A stretch of 64,000 nucleotides of DNA from Gymnogyps californianus. Taxonomy: Eukaryota > Chordata > Aves > Accipitriformes > Cathartidae. Made by a program: the position numbers and the translations under genes. A model generated the notes under the pieces. The model saw nothing but the letters and a program-made list of their open reading frames with translations, did not search any database and was not told where the DNA came from. The stretch is taken from positions 12,138,022 to 12,202,021 of the forward strand of contig NC_059477.1 in NCBI RefSeq assembly GCF_018139145.2. Direction: 5' to 3'. This document shows positions 49,101-57,140 of the stretch, piece after piece (position 1 is the first letter of the stretch; each line of letters opens with the position of its first letter).

Positions 49101-50365
49101 TACCTGGGCGCCCTCCCTACCTCAGCGTACAACCACTGTCCAGAGGTAGTTTTTGGTTAGTGAATTACAGATGTAAATTAACATAAAACACAGCAGATCA
49201 CCTATCATACACCGAAACATGAGTAAAAACCCAAAAGCAAAAACACAGAAGCAGTACAATTCTAAAAATTATTCTCCCTTGCCTGAAGATATTTAAGAGC
49301 AGGGCAAGCCACAGACATTGTCCAAGAAGAAAGCTTTGATTCATGCTATAAAGAGCTGGAAGCAGTAGTGAACACAGTCACATAGCACCTCCGAGAATAA
49401 CATACTGCCTATGAAAGCCCTCACTCATTAAACCGCTCAGAGACCAGTTTTCCTACATAAACACCCAGCTGGCAAGAAGTCTCCGTGCTAAAATGGCAGT
49501 TGAAATGCTTGAGACCTGCCACTGTTTTTTCCCCTCCTTCGGGGCATTTTTCTCAGTAAGCACCACGTCGACACGATGCCTAGTAACAGCTCAGGCTATG
49601 CTGGCTTCCAGCGGGCAACACCCGTTCACCCTCCCTCTCTGGCCTCTTGTTTGCTACAGACCCAGGCCAAAGGGTTCGATCAGGAGAACAAACGCGTGTT
49701 ACTGACATTTATGATGCGAAACTGAGAAGGCGTACAGCGCGATTTTTACTGAGCGCCTGTCGAGGCCTCGACGCGGGCGCCAGGAGGGGGCCAGGGCCGC
49801 GGGGGCGGGGAGGTGCGCGCAGTGATCGGGAGCGGAGGCGAGGAGCGGCCCACGCGCGGCGTTTCGTGGAAGTGCTGCTCAGCCTTGGCTTCATGACGGC
49901 AGGCGGGAGCCCGGCAGGGACCCGTGCCCCAGCGCCGCCGCCGGCCCCGTCAGCAAAACCGGAGCTAACCGACACCATCCCCCCTCACGCCCCCCCCCCC
50001 CCCCCCCCCGCGCGGGCCTGGCAACCGCCACCCGCTCCCCCCACGCGTGCACAGCCAAAGCCCCCCCCCCCCAAGTTAGGTTCCCCCCCGCCCGCCCCCG
50101 CAGCCCCACCCCCTCAGCCCCCGAGCGCGAGGCGGCGGCCCGGGCATGGCGCTGACACAAGCGGAGACGCCATTACAAACAGGCCCGGCCCGCCCGCCGC
50201 GGGGCGAACCCGCTCGGCCCCCGCCCAAGAAGCTGGGCCTGACGCTGCCCAGAGTCGGGGAGAAACACAACCAAAAGACAATGGCCGAGCGCACAGCTAC
50301 AGAGGGTGCCGCTGCGGGTGTTCTTCGGGCTTTTTACCTTCGTGGGTCTTGGCGATCTTCGCCAT
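26149..50365 (-). CDS. SF3B1: SF3B1, splicing factor 3B subunit 1 (25 coding exons, complete)
   Basis: SF3B1 (SF3b155) is the large scaffold of the SF3b complex in the U2 snRNP. In the nucleus it clamps the branch-site helix and contacts SF3B6 (p14), PHF5A and U2AF2. All 25 coding exons are present with GT-AG introns. Their lengths sum to 3,906 nt with exon 22 taken as 132 nt, which gives 1,301 residues plus a TAA stop. Residues 1 to about 480 are low-complexity and rich in TP and RWDETP motifs, with seven U2AF-ligand tryptophans. From about residue 500 to the end is the HEAT-repeat superhelix. The start ATG at 50363-50365 has A at -3 and G at +4 and opens MAKIAKTHE, as in mammals. Residues matching human E622, R625, H662, K666, K700, K741, R1074 and V1078 are all wild type. 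Compared with the human protein as I recall it (1,304 residues), three single-residue deletions fall in the N-terminal part. Confidence 0.97.
27612..27828 (-). CDS. SF3B1: SF3B1 exon 24
   Basis: 72 codons plus one base, residues 1177-1249, [10 protein letters not shown] to RMLQYCLQ. Contains the conserved [17 protein letters not shown] helix pair. The acceptor is CTTTGCAG and the donor CAG|GTATGTC. Confidence 0.96.
28310..28582 (-). CDS. SF3B1: SF3B1 exon 23
   Basis: The longest coding exon (273 nt), residues 1086-1177 with the split codons, [10 protein letters not shown] to EDALMDR. C-terminal HEAT repeats. The acceptor is TTTTCCAG and the donor ACAG|GTGAGTG. Confidence 0.95.
29470..29600 (-). 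CDS. SF3B1: SF3B1 exon 22 (drug-contact residues)
   Basis: Residues 1043-1086, [10 protein letters not shown] to GYIAKAIG. It carries the equivalents of human R1074 and V1078 (in AIRRATV), where changes give resistance to pladienolide-type splicing inhibitors; both are wild type. The frame of the flanking exons needs 132 nt, while I count 131 between the splice sites. One boundary may be off by one, or a base may be missing near 29580. Confidence 0.93.
30034..30154 (-). CDS. SF3B1: SF3B1 exon 21
   Basis: 39 full codons, residues 1002-1042 with the split codons, [10 protein letters not shown] to [12 protein letters not shown] repeats. The donor is ACCG|GTAAGCT. Confidence 0.95.
30240..30351 (-). 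CDS. SF3B1: SF3B1 exon 20
   Basis: 37 codons plus one base, residues 965-1001, [10 protein letters not shown] to AIVNVI. HEAT repeats. The acceptor is GGTTGTAG and the donor ATAG|GTAGGTT. Confidence 0.95.
30449..30631 (-). CDS. SF3B1: SF3B1 exon 19
   Basis: 61 codons, residues 904-964, [10 protein letters not shown] to MKTCQE. HEAT repeats. The frame is open through the donor, GAG|GTATTGT. Confidence 0.95.
30882..31103 (-). CDS. SF3B1: SF3B1 exon 18
   Basis: 74 codons, residues 830-903, [10 protein letters not shown] to QEQTTE. HEAT repeats with the acidic-basic helix [12 protein letters not shown]. The donor is GAG|GTATGGC. Confidence 0.95.
31509..31634 (-). CDS. SF3B1: SF3B1 exon 17
   Basis: 42 codons, residues 788-829, [10 protein letters not shown] to RRNYRQ. 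HEAT repeats. The donor is CAG|GTATTTT. Confidence 0.95.
31789..31935 (-). CDS. SF3B1: SF3B1 exon 16
   Basis: 49 codons, residues 739-787, [10 protein letters not shown] to MKKIVLK. HEAT repeats. The acceptor is AAATAG and the donor AAG|GTATGTC. The following intron has a T/G-rich plus strand at about 31681-31730. Confidence 0.95.
32024..32169 (-). CDS. SF3B1: SF3B1 exon 15 (contains the K700 equivalent)
   Basis: Residues 690-738, [10 protein letters not shown] to QHRGK. The codon at 32147-32149 (AAA on the minus strand) matches human K700, and the last two residues match G740 and K741. The offset of three from human comes from the N-terminal indels. Confidence 0.96.
32437..32707 (-). CDS. 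SF3B1: SF3B1 exon 14 (HEAT repeats, hotspot residues)
   Basis: Residues 600-689 plus one base. It holds the equivalents of human cancer-hotspot residues E622, R625, H662 and K666 at bird positions 619, 622, 659 and 663 (in DEYVRN and ARHTGIK). All are wild type. These residues line the HEAT surface near the branch-site helix and polypyrimidine tract path. Confidence 0.96.
32836..32922 (-). CDS. SF3B1: SF3B1 exon 13
   Basis: 29 codons, residues 571-599, [10 protein letters not shown] to ISNLAK. HEAT repeat. The acceptor is CTTTTTCAG and the donor AAG|GTAAAGT. Confidence 0.95.
33370..33549 (-). CDS. SF3B1: SF3B1 exon 12
   Basis: 60 codons, residues 511-570, [10 protein letters not shown] to VRPYVHK. 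HEAT repeats. The donor is AAG|GTCTGTTG, a weak match to consensus after position +2, unlike most donors of this gene. Confidence 0.95.
33911..33915 (+). repeat. Target-site duplication, left copy (GTATT)
   Basis: Five bases directly before the LTR, repeated exactly after it. An intact pair argues that the insertion has not been rearranged since it occurred. Confidence 0.85.
33916..34492 (+). mobile_element. Solo LTR of an endogenous retrovirus (ERVL type) in SF3B1 intron 11
   Basis: The 577-bp element begins TGTCCTGG and ends CCACGACA, the TG...CA ends of an LTR. It is flanked by a perfect 5-bp duplication, GTATT, at 33911-33915 and 34493-34497. It contains a TATA box (34180-34187), an ATTAAA poly(A) signal (34367-34372) and an AT-rich ATT tract at about 34319-34346. 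No gag, pol or env lies beside it, so recombination between two LTRs probably removed the body. Sequence and 5-bp duplication fit the ERVL LTRs I know from songbirds and other Neoaves (TguLTR5-like), though the exact family name needs a repeat search. It lies antisense to SF3B1. Confidence 0.88.
34493..34497 (+). repeat. Target-site duplication, right copy (GTATT)
   Basis: Five bases directly after the terminal CA of the LTR, identical to the left copy. Confidence 0.85.
34618..34644. repeat. A run followed by a short TA repeat
   Basis: A run of about 17-18 A is followed by five TA units in SF3B1 intron 11. It is a simple repeat and likely to vary in length. Confidence 0.85.
34882..34983 (-). 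CDS. SF3B1: SF3B1 exon 11 (start of HEAT region)
   Basis: 34 codons, residues 477-510, [10 protein letters not shown] to GTPPMRK. The first HEAT helices begin here. Intron 11 after it contains the solo LTR at 33916-34492. Confidence 0.95.
35075..35272 (-). CDS. SF3B1: SF3B1 exon 10
   Basis: 66 codons, residues 411-476, [10 protein letters not shown] to YFDKLL. It joins the p14-binding segment to the HEAT superhelix. Includes [15 protein letters not shown] and [10 protein letters not shown]. The donor is CTG|GTAAATG. Confidence 0.95.
35947..36068 (-). CDS. SF3B1: SF3B1 exon 9 (SF3B6/p14-binding segment)
   Basis: Residues 370-410, [10 protein letters not shown] to DAMFPEGYK. This matches the human stretch known from structures to wrap around SF3B6 (p14), and I see no change from the recalled human sequence. 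The acceptor follows a long T-rich tract. Confidence 0.95.
36478..36690 (-). CDS. SF3B1: SF3B1 exon 8
   Basis: Residues 299-370. It continues the Thr-Pro array ([25 protein letters not shown]) and holds the last two ligand tryptophans. The acceptor is TTCCTTAG and the donor CCAG|GTAAGTC. Confidence 0.95.
37486..37720 (-). CDS. SF3B1: SF3B1 exon 7
   Basis: Residues 221-298 plus the first base of Asp299. Built of TPG and RWDETP units with tryptophans in LRWDET, KIWDPT and NRWDET, the ligand motifs read by UHM domains such as that of U2AF2. TPGRDTPGH lacks one Gly of the human TPGRGDTPGH. The many SP/TP sites in the family are targets of cyclin-dependent and DYRK kinases. Confidence 0.95.
37878..38045 (-). 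CDS. SF3B1: SF3B1 exon 6
   Basis: 56 codons, residues 165-220. It holds the basic nuclear-localisation-like KRKRRWD and the first two U2AF-ligand tryptophans (RRWDQT and SSWDQA). The run NGAAS is one Ala shorter than human NGAAAS as I recall it. The acceptor is CGAATAG and the donor GAG|GTAATAA. Confidence 0.95.
39280..39359 (-). CDS. SF3B1: SF3B1 exon 5
   Basis: Short exon of 80 nt, residues 138-164, from [10 protein letters not shown] to HLTKEE. The acceptor is TTCCGCAG and the donor GAG|GTGTGTG. The frame joins exons 4 and 6 exactly. Confidence 0.95.
41197..41311 (-). CDS. SF3B1: SF3B1 exon 4
   Basis: Residues 100-138, from [10 protein letters not shown] to LDPFADG. It carries the basic stretch [15 protein letters not shown]; recalled human has PP for PQ and TM for MM. 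The donor GATG|GTAATTT is modest. Reading through it would stop after a few codons (GNLF, then TGA). Confidence 0.95.
42017..42118 (-). CDS. SF3B1: SF3B1 exon 3
   Basis: Phase-0 exon of 34 codons (residues 66-99). It begins with four Asp that extend the acidic run of exon 2, then [14 protein letters not shown], and ends STEQ. Human has YSSSTSLL here as I recall, so one Ser is missing and one is Pro. The donor is CAG|GTACATC. Confidence 0.95.
43450..43616 (-). CDS. SF3B1: SF3B1 exon 2
   Basis: Covers residues 10-65, from [10 protein letters not shown] to ATELED. The acceptor is CCCTAG and the donor GAT|GTAAGTG. It contains the conserved [17 protein letters not shown] segment of the disordered N-terminus. 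The closest human difference seen is Pro in place of Ala in GKKPALDE. Confidence 0.95.
44751..44817 (+). mobile_element. CR1 LINE 3'-end fragment
   Basis: It matches the typical 3' end of avian CR1: GCTTGAGCAGGAGGGTTGGA, then CCCTTCCAACCTGAAGGATT and the terminal ATTCTGTGATTC. The copy is heavily 5'-truncated and lies antisense to SF3B1 in its intron 1. Confidence 0.85.
45085..46033 (+). mobile_element. 5'-truncated CR1 LINE with a long reverse-transcriptase frame
   Basis: The plus strand encodes the C-terminal part of the CR1 ORF2 reverse transcriptase. Recognisable pieces are [66 protein letters not shown] and [16 protein letters not shown]. The frame is open to a TGA at 45809-45811 and then stays in frame to a TAG at 45941-45943, ending near SNLV as CR1 proteins do. 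The 3' end has CCCTTCCAACCC and finishes in the CR1 8-bp tail (ATTCTATG type) at 46023-46033. The element lacks its 5' end and endonuclease, so it cannot move on its own. The residues at the ADD site read ANN, so the catalytic motif is lost. Confidence 0.92.
46072..46101 (+). repeat. G30 homopolymer
   Basis: An uninterrupted run of 30 G starts 38 bp after the CR1 3' end, in SF3B1 intron 1. The SF3B1 transcript has C30 here. Runs this long are rare, unstable and hard to sequence, so the exact length is uncertain. Confidence 0.9.
46620..46638. repeat. 19-bp perfect palindrome
   Basis: CGTGGTGCA and TGCACCACG are exact inverted arms around a single A. It lies in SF3B1 intron 1. It could be a dimeric protein-binding site or chance; the next base pair outward does not match. 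Confidence 0.85.
48728..48748. repeat. (AAC)7 microsatellite
   Basis: Seven perfect AAC units after a short A run, in SF3B1 intron 1. Confidence 0.92.
49990..50009. repeat. C20 homopolymer in the SF3B1 CpG island
   Basis: Twenty C in a row, within intron 1 of SF3B1 about 330 bp past the exon 1 donor. The transcript strand has G20, which could form a G-quadruplex in DNA or nascent RNA. Confidence 0.88.
50338..50365 (-). CDS. SF3B1: SF3B1 exon 1 (coding part)
   Basis: Encodes MAKIAKTHE plus the first base of Asp10. The donor is GAAG|GTAAAAAG. It lies in the CpG island; the 5' UTR continues to higher coordinates with no fixed start. Confidence 0.95.
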
Positions 50366-50412
50366 TTTGTCCAAAGCGAACAACGCCGAGGCGGAACTGG
50401 CGCGGCCCCGCC

Positions 50413-50420
50413 ACTTCCGC
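50413..50420 (-). promoter_or_regulatory. SF3B1: ETS-type site (GCGGAAGT)
   Basis: ACTTCCGC on the plus strand is an ETS/GABP-type core about 50 bp upstream of the SF3B1 start codon. Such sites are common near starts of housekeeping genes. Binding is inferred from the word alone. Confidence 0.45.
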
Positions 50421-50446
50421 TACAAGGGGGAAGGCCGAGAACTCAG

Positions 50447-50458
50447 TGCGCAAGCGCG
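50447..50458 (+). promoter_or_regulatory. SF3B1: NRF1-like site, copy 1
   Basis: TGCGCAAGCGCG differs at one position from the NRF1 consensus YGCGCAYGCGCR. It lies about 82 bp upstream of the SF3B1 start codon. Confidence 0.5.
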
Positions 50459-50497
50459 GCTGTGGGCCGCGCCGCGTCCAGCGAGGCACTGCCGCTT

Positions 50498-50509
50498 TGC
50501 GCAAGCGCA
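50498..50509 (+). promoter_or_regulatory. SF3B1: NRF1-like site, copy 2
   Basis: TGCGCAAGCGCA repeats copy 1 with 11 of 12 bases the same, 51 bp further upstream. The paired arrangement makes chance less likely than for a single site. Confidence 0.5.
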
Positions 50510-50900
50510 ATACCGGCGGCGAGCAGACGCCACTCTGTCGGTTGGGCAGTCCCTCGGGCCAGGGCCCAAAGCCCCGCCCACCCCGTGATGGATGGCGCGG
50601 CCAGCGAATGACAGGGCGGCTGAGCGGCACGGAGGCGGGCGCTGGGGGGCGGGTGTTGAGGTGAGCGGTAACTGTCCGTCCCGGACAGAGTGAGGAGGCA
50701 GTGGGCGCGGGTGGCGGTGCGCTGTGGGCTGAGGGGAGGTCAGACCGCGGGGAGAGGCCCGGGACGGCCCTGACAGCCCGGTGGACGGCTGACAGCAGGG
50801 AGGATGCCAGGGCATGCCCCGCTGCCGGAGGAGCGCCTCAGGAGAAGCGGCCGCCGGGTGTCGGGAGAGCAGGACAAGGCTCGGAAGGGGGCTGAGCCAT

Positions 50901-53900
50901 TTGCGGTGCCGGGGCAGATGAGCTGGGTGGGGTGCAGCCAGCTCCACTCCCCCCGAAGCATTGTCCCCATGCTGATGCACATCTTTTCGCACCATCTGGG
51001 TTTATCTGTGTAAATGTAGTGGTTCCCTCCCTCCGTGCTTTTCAGGGCAGTTCGTAAGGGACAATGTCTTCTAGTGGCTTTCACACAAGAGCGGGAAGCT
51101 ATTATGTATATGAAGGTACAAGCGCTTCAGTGCTTCTCTGTTATCTTCAGGCTACAGAAGAGAATTAGTGGCACTCTTCCATTATCTGGCTACAAGCTGT
51201 CTTCTTCCCATTTGAGACACCAAAAGATGACGACACTTCCAGCATGCTGTGTGGACAGTCAAAATACAATCATCAAACATGTTACTGTCTCCTGAAAACT
51301 TGCTTCTCACAGATACTGGTCTCTTCCTGAGGGCTGGTCCCACCGGAATTTGGATGCTCTGTTTGCCACATTGCTTGACCTTTGTTTCATCTTATCAGGG
51401 TAACTGGCCCAGTACCAACAGATGAATTGCTGGATATCAGAATAAAGCATATATATGTATACTTGCCACAAGATGGGGGCACAATTGGATGACAGCATTT
51501 CAGGTAGATCAAGTCTATTCGATTTTTTAGTAAGGACTTGAAAGAGAGAATGGAGGTTATGTTTCTAAAATTGGCAGATGACACCAAACTGGCCAAAATC
51601 GCTAGCAGGTGGAAGAAGGAATTCAGAATCATCTTATATTGATCCATACAAGAAATAATCTAAGATCAAGGAGGTGAACTTTAATAACAAAAAGTAAAAA
51701 ATACTACATATTGCAATTTGAAATCAAGTATATGAATTCAAAAGAGCCAAAATAATCAGAAAGTGATCACAAGTGGGTAGCAAATCAAAGCTAAATGTCT
51801 ATCAGTAGCAACATGCTGCTGCAGAGGAAGTAAAGCTAACTCCAGGCCATTAAAAGTGGCATTGCATGTAAAATCTGGAAAGCAATCATTTGACTTTACT
51901 TGGCACAGTCAAAGCCACTGATGGAGCACATGATGGTGGAGTCCATTTTGGGACTCTGCAGTTCAACAAAGACACGGAGAAACTCGACACAGTCTAGAAG
52001 AGAGTAGGAAGAATGATCAGAGGTTTATGAAACATGACCTAGGTGGGAATGTAAACAGCAATTGTTTAGCTGTTCTGCACAATAACTGTCCTTATGCAGC
52101 TTCCGCATTTCATCCGGAAACTATGAACTTTTTCCCCCAGTTCTCTTGATGTAATACATACGTATTTCAACATCACTGCCTACAGTATACATCATAACTG
52201 AATGGGATTCATTCTGTCCACATGCAAAGCACAGGAAACTCCCTTATAGTCAAGTGTTATGAATGAGCTAATTTTTTATTCTCTTGACTTTTAGTAGTAG
52301 TAAGCACAAACCTAAGTAAAACACCAAGGCTGGCCACACAACCTAAGTTCAAAGTCCATGATTGCTTAACCATGCAAGACATTAATGATATTTCATAACA
52401 CAGTGTAATATGTAATCTTATATAGCTTATTTACTACCGTGCAGTTTTATTGTACAACTGCTAAGTTTCTAATCTCCTCAGAAGTCTTTGCAATAACCAA
52501 AGTTGAGTCAACTTGAGAACTTCCAATAAGGTAAAATGCATAAATTATTTGCAGAAAGGGAGATAAATGCATGATGGTAAAACTCATATTCACTACTCAC
52601 TAATCATTCCCCTTAGGAAGGACTTCTTCTTAGCTTGCAAAAGTTTGCTGAACAGTTCTGCTTGTAATATTTTACATAACTACATGTATTCAAATGTTCC
52701 TAAGAGCAACTGTCATTTGAAGGTGCAGAGGATCTTCTGGTTCTTCTCTCAGTGTTATTAAACTCACGTTCTGCATTTCTAGAAAGATGCACTTGCACAT
52801 ACTCATAGGCCACAAAAGGAGATATTTATTGAGCTGCCCAGGGACATGTGAGGGTAAGGTCGAGGCAGACAGTAATTCCCTACTGCAAGAATTTAATACA
52901 TGTAACTATTTTAAGTAAAGGTCACATGCTCGGGTTCACCATGAAGATCAATTTGCAGTAACTTTCTCTTGTTTCTTCAGCCTGACTTCCAACTTATGCT
53001 AGGCCAAACAGTTGCAATATTGCATTTCCTCTGTTATTAAACAGAACTGAGCTCAGGGGTTGCGATCCCAAGGAACACTTTTGAATGGCAGTTCTGGAGT
53101 ATGCCGTTTCCCGCAGAAGAGGGAGTTCTGTGTTGTGAGGGGAATTGTGCTATGATGGAGCATTGTAAAGTGCTTGAGTCTCTTCCCCCCTGCCCTGCCA
53201 AATTCTGTATGGTGCCCCAGGTTCTTTAATTTGTGTCTGCCTGTCAAAGCCCTGAATCCTGATATATATATACTTTTGCCTCCTGAACAATATCTCTATT
53301 GCATAGCTTCCACAAGATATGGACAAGGTCCTAGCTTAGTGGTTTACCAGTCCTATTTTGCCTGCCCACGTTCCCATCCCTTTCCCCCACCGACACATGG
53401 ACATACACTTCACCGAGATCCCTGTATGGATTGGAAACTGATTGGATTTAAGAGCCTATAAGCTTTGCAGATCTGGAATTGTACCTAAGTTACAGACCCG
53501 TGAAGTCCTGCTTTACGTAACAGATTCAGGTCCAATTTCATGGCCAGCTTAAGCTATCACTCACTGGCACGGCTGCTGAAAGAAGTATCCAGCCACTTTG
53601 CCTGTCCTTGATTGACCCTGTCTATTGTGCCAGTAGAAGTTTCTGGCACCGATTCACTCAAAGAAGCCATGCTTCTGATTACACCCTCCTGCTGATTCTT
53701 CCAAAAAGAACTTTTTATTTGTGTTCAATTTTTTCTCCCCACACCCAATGCTATAAAGAATTGCACAATGAGCTGACATGATGCAAAAAGCCACAAACCT
53801 GGTCTAAACTCCCAGTCCTTCAATTTACACCAGGTCTGTGCTTAGCTTCATGTGCTGGGGACAGTTTACTGACATTTATGTCTATTAAAGATAAGCACAA

Positions 53901-56739
53901 AAATTCTTAACCCAAAGAGACGAAATATTTAACAACAGCAGCTGTGTTTCAGCTCCACAGAAACTTCATTAAAGTTTCTCACACAATATGAGCAAGAAAA
54001 AAATAGCATGAAATTAAATCTCTTCCAGTCCCATTTTTGCTTCTGATGTCAAGAAGTGGTAAGGTAGAAAGGATCCTTTTTCTCACTGAAAAGCCAATGA
54101 ATTAAAAAAACACACTTTGGATGATAAACTTTTTGGAGGGGTTTGAATGAGGGCTGCTTTGTGTTTTGCATGTGTGTAACCTGAACACAAACCACCCCTG
54201 CTTTGTCTGTCACTGCTGGTAAGGACAGGCTGACGAACATAAGTGAAAGAGGGGATCCTGCAGTACTGTGGGCTCCCCTGCGGGAGTCTGAGGATCCTTT
54301 TGTAGATTTTATCTCAAGAGGAACCAGGCTTCAGGCCCACAGGAGGCCTGTGTCACAGCTGGCACAGCACCCCAGGGCTGGCAGGGGGAGGGCGGTTGGG
54401 TAAGGACTTTGCCAGCCCTGTGGAGAAGCAAAAGACACAGCCTTCCTCAAGCACCAATCCTCCCCCAGCCTGTGAGAAGCTGAGGCTGGTGTCTAGGTGG
54501 CTTAGTGCTGATCATGTTCTTCCTTAGCAGTCAAATAAATACAGCCTGTATTGTTTTGGAAGTGGGACAGGGTACAAACAGAATGGCTGGATTTCAGAAC
54601 TGGCTATAAGTGAGTATGCACTGAGGTTTCAACCGTTTTTGGATTTACAGGCCCACTAAAATCATGTGAAGGTGTAAAAAGTCTAAGCCTTTGCACAACA
54701 GGTTAACAGCCAAATACTTTAATTCTTGCTATGCCAGAAACTCCCAGATCATTGGTGCTATATGAAATATAAGAAAATTCTCTTGATTTTATATTGTAGC
54801 TTCTGATTAATCCACTTAACTGAGAAATAGTAAATCTGCCCTTAATTCCTAGCTGCATCATTTGCAGATCATGTAACTAGCAACTTAATCATCACCCATG
54901 CTTGTAGATCATCCTTCCCAGCCTAAATGTGTGATTGTGAGAGTTTCTGAGATATTTCAATGGCAAGTATTGTGCAAAACTCATTTATAAATAGGAATAC
55001 AATGGTTTTATTTTTGCTTTACTCAGCATATCTTTGGCTGCCAAAGGAACACACTAAACTAGCTGCCCTATTCAGTCATCTATAGGAACACAGCTGAATG
55101 TATTGTGTAAAAAATAGCCTACTTTTAAACTGGGATATGCTTGCCACATCTAAGATTGACTCTGTCTCTCTGCTCACTTAAAAGGGTCCTTAAAATTCTT
55201 AAATGTTTTTTAAATAGCATAAACCTCATAATCAGAGTTTAAACTGAACCCTTCCTCATGATGGTGGTATGACAAAAATAGCATTTAGAAAAAAAAATTA
55301 TTTGTGGTCATACAGTACGGCTCTTTCTGGTGTATCAGAAATGTCTTGCATCTCTCTGGTGTTAAATATTAATTTGGGCCACTCTACCCATCAAAGTTAA
55401 TAAATCCAAATCTCTTTTCCAACAGCAGATATCAAGCAAGGTGTAAGGACTGTTATTTCTGTATTTCTGAGCCTACCAAGGAAAAAAAATAATGCAAAAA
55501 ACCTCAGAGTTCACTCATCCATCCATCATCTTGTGCTTCTCAACCCTCGATCCTTCAGTTATTCTAAATGCTAAAAGACATCAAACTCTCTAAGAGGTAA
55601 TTCCTGATCCACAGAAGCAAGCTAGAACAACACATACAGAACACACTCCCGTGGCAAACACAGAATCCAGCAAGGAAGAGCAGCTCTGATGGAAGTTGCA
55701 AAACACACAGAAGAGGTTAGTAATAAGGATTGGAGGCGGGAGTGGGGGTGCAGGCAGGCAAGGATTGGGGCTTTTTCTGTATTTCTGGCTTTGCTGTTTG
55801 TTTTTCACCTGCATTGGAGAACAAGGGGTTTTAAATGTTTCTGTTTTTCACCAAGTTCAATATGAAGAACGTGCTACAGGGCAGCCTATCTGAAAAACAC
55901 CATACCCTGATGTGATAAAGTAAGAGCTGCTCCAATTAGTTTCAGTTATCCAAATTGGTGGTGTTCTTGTTTAATAATGAGTGTTTTTGCTAATAGCAAG
56001 GACACTAAGATAGTTACAAGGAGGACTTTTCTGAAGAGGATGTGTATGTGGACTTACATAGTTGAACTGTTATTTTGTTCAGAAATCTCCATTTCCATGC
56101 ATTCAGCATTCAACTGCTTTAACTAAAATATAGTTTAATTTGCATCGGATGTAAAATTCGAGTTGCATTTAGTTGAGTGGGAATGGGTTCATCACATATT
56201 TGAAGAGACATTGTTGACAACGTATCCAAGTTGTTTACCTTCTAGTGGGATACAGCCCAGATACACGTTCAAGTTAAGGATGTGTAAGTACTATGAAGTG
56301 TAAGTATTATGTCTCAGTTCAAGAGTTGAATAGCCCACCAGGAACTAAATTTTTAAAAGTACCTTTTTATGGAAATAGATTTTGCAGACTTACTTTTAAA
56401 TAACTTGTGTAACACATGATGTTACATGTAATATGGAATGTATGATGAGACAAATGACATTTAAACAGTAGTTCCTCAATTGCAGGATAGTTGTAAAACG
56501 CGCTTTTGTTGAGGGAGGCTTACCTCCCTTCACCTTTTTGTTGAAAGGTGACTTACAAGAAAGCGTTAAGTAACGAATTTTTTGTCTCAATGTGTAGTAA
56601 AACGATGCTTTGTGATTACAGTCAGGTCTATGGAGATACTGGTAAGTTTTAATGACGTCGATTATTCTAAACTTTAGCCTGCATCGAGCAGATGCAAGCT
56701 AAGCACCAGACTGCTACACATCTGCTTAAGCAGCCCTCT
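50901..56739. other. Spacer between the SF3B1 and COQ10B promoters
   Basis: About 6 kb of mostly AT-rich sequence without recognisable exons. It holds an old CR1 remnant at about 51510-52045. Short frames elsewhere have no domain and no splice context. Nothing else was recognised. Confidence 0.65.
51510..52045 (+). mobile_element. Degraded ancient CR1-like LINE remnant
   Basis: Broken frames on the plus strand still show reverse-transcriptase pieces: LADDTKLAKIASR near 51580, KILH near 51705, then FGTLQFNKDTEKLD and RVGRMIRGL near 51950-52025, in the order expected for CR1. Many stops and indels separate them, so it is far older than the copy in SF3B1 intron 1. The edges are approximate and the subfamily is not known. 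Confidence 0.7.
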
Positions 56740-57132
56740 GCTGAGGGAAGGTAAGGCGACGCGCGGGATAAGCGGGTGCCCCGCACGGACCGGGAAGGCT
56801 GGGCGCCAAGGGGCCCTTCTAGGCCGCCCCACCGCGGAGGGCTCTTACCGGCTGCTCCGCGAGCTCCTTCCGCCGCGGAGGCTGTGCTCTCGCAGAGGGA
56901 CGGGGAGGGCCCGCAGTGAGCCGCCGTTTCCGCGGGGAGCCCGCCCGGCCCGACGCCGTCCCTCGGAGGCGGTCTGTCGGCCGACACTAACCCCCCTCCC
57001 TCCCCGGTCACGCGCGCTGACAGGGCGGCGGGGGGAGGTGGGGAAGGGGTCGGCCCGCCCCCCTCTCCGTGGGGCGCACCCCGCGCGCACAAGCCCAATT
57101 ATAGCCGTGCGCGGGGCTCGCGCGCCGCCGGG

Positions 57133-57140
57133 CCAATCAG
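57133..57140 (+). promoter_or_regulatory. COQ10B: CCAAT box (CCAATCAG)
   Basis: A full NF-Y-type word in the COQ10B CpG island, 230 bp upstream of the ATG. NF-Y sites usually sit 60-100 bp before the transcription start, which would place the start near 57200-57240. This is inference. Confidence 0.5.

Larger units (their letters stand above)
43617..50337 (-). other. SF3B1: SF3B1 intron 1
   Basis: The longest SF3B1 intron (6.7 kb). It contains a CR1 tail fragment (44751-44817), a larger CR1 copy (45085-46033), a 30-G run (46072-46101), a 19-bp palindrome (46620-46638), an AAC repeat (48728-48748) and part of the CpG island. No other exon or RNA gene was recognised. Confidence 0.85.
49740..50900. 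promoter_or_regulatory. SF3B1: CpG island promoter of SF3B1
   Basis: About 1.1 kb of GC-rich, CpG-dense sequence surrounds the SF3B1 start codon, against AT-rich flanks. It has GC boxes near 50570 and 50635 and no TATA box, as expected of a housekeeping promoter. A run of 20 C (49990-50009) lies within intron 1 just downstream of exon 1. Open frames of up to 313 codons on both strands are composition artefacts. Confidence 0.85.

Noticed and set aside
49673..49679. GGTTCGA, the core of a tRNA T-loop
   Set aside because: No acceptor, D or anticodon arms can be drawn upstream. A single word is not a tRNA gene.
49647..50588. Open frame of 313 codons on the plus strand over the SF3B1 promoter
   Set aside because: It is a composition artefact of a CpG island, antisense to SF3B1 exon 1, with a proline run made by the C20 tract and no recognisable domain.
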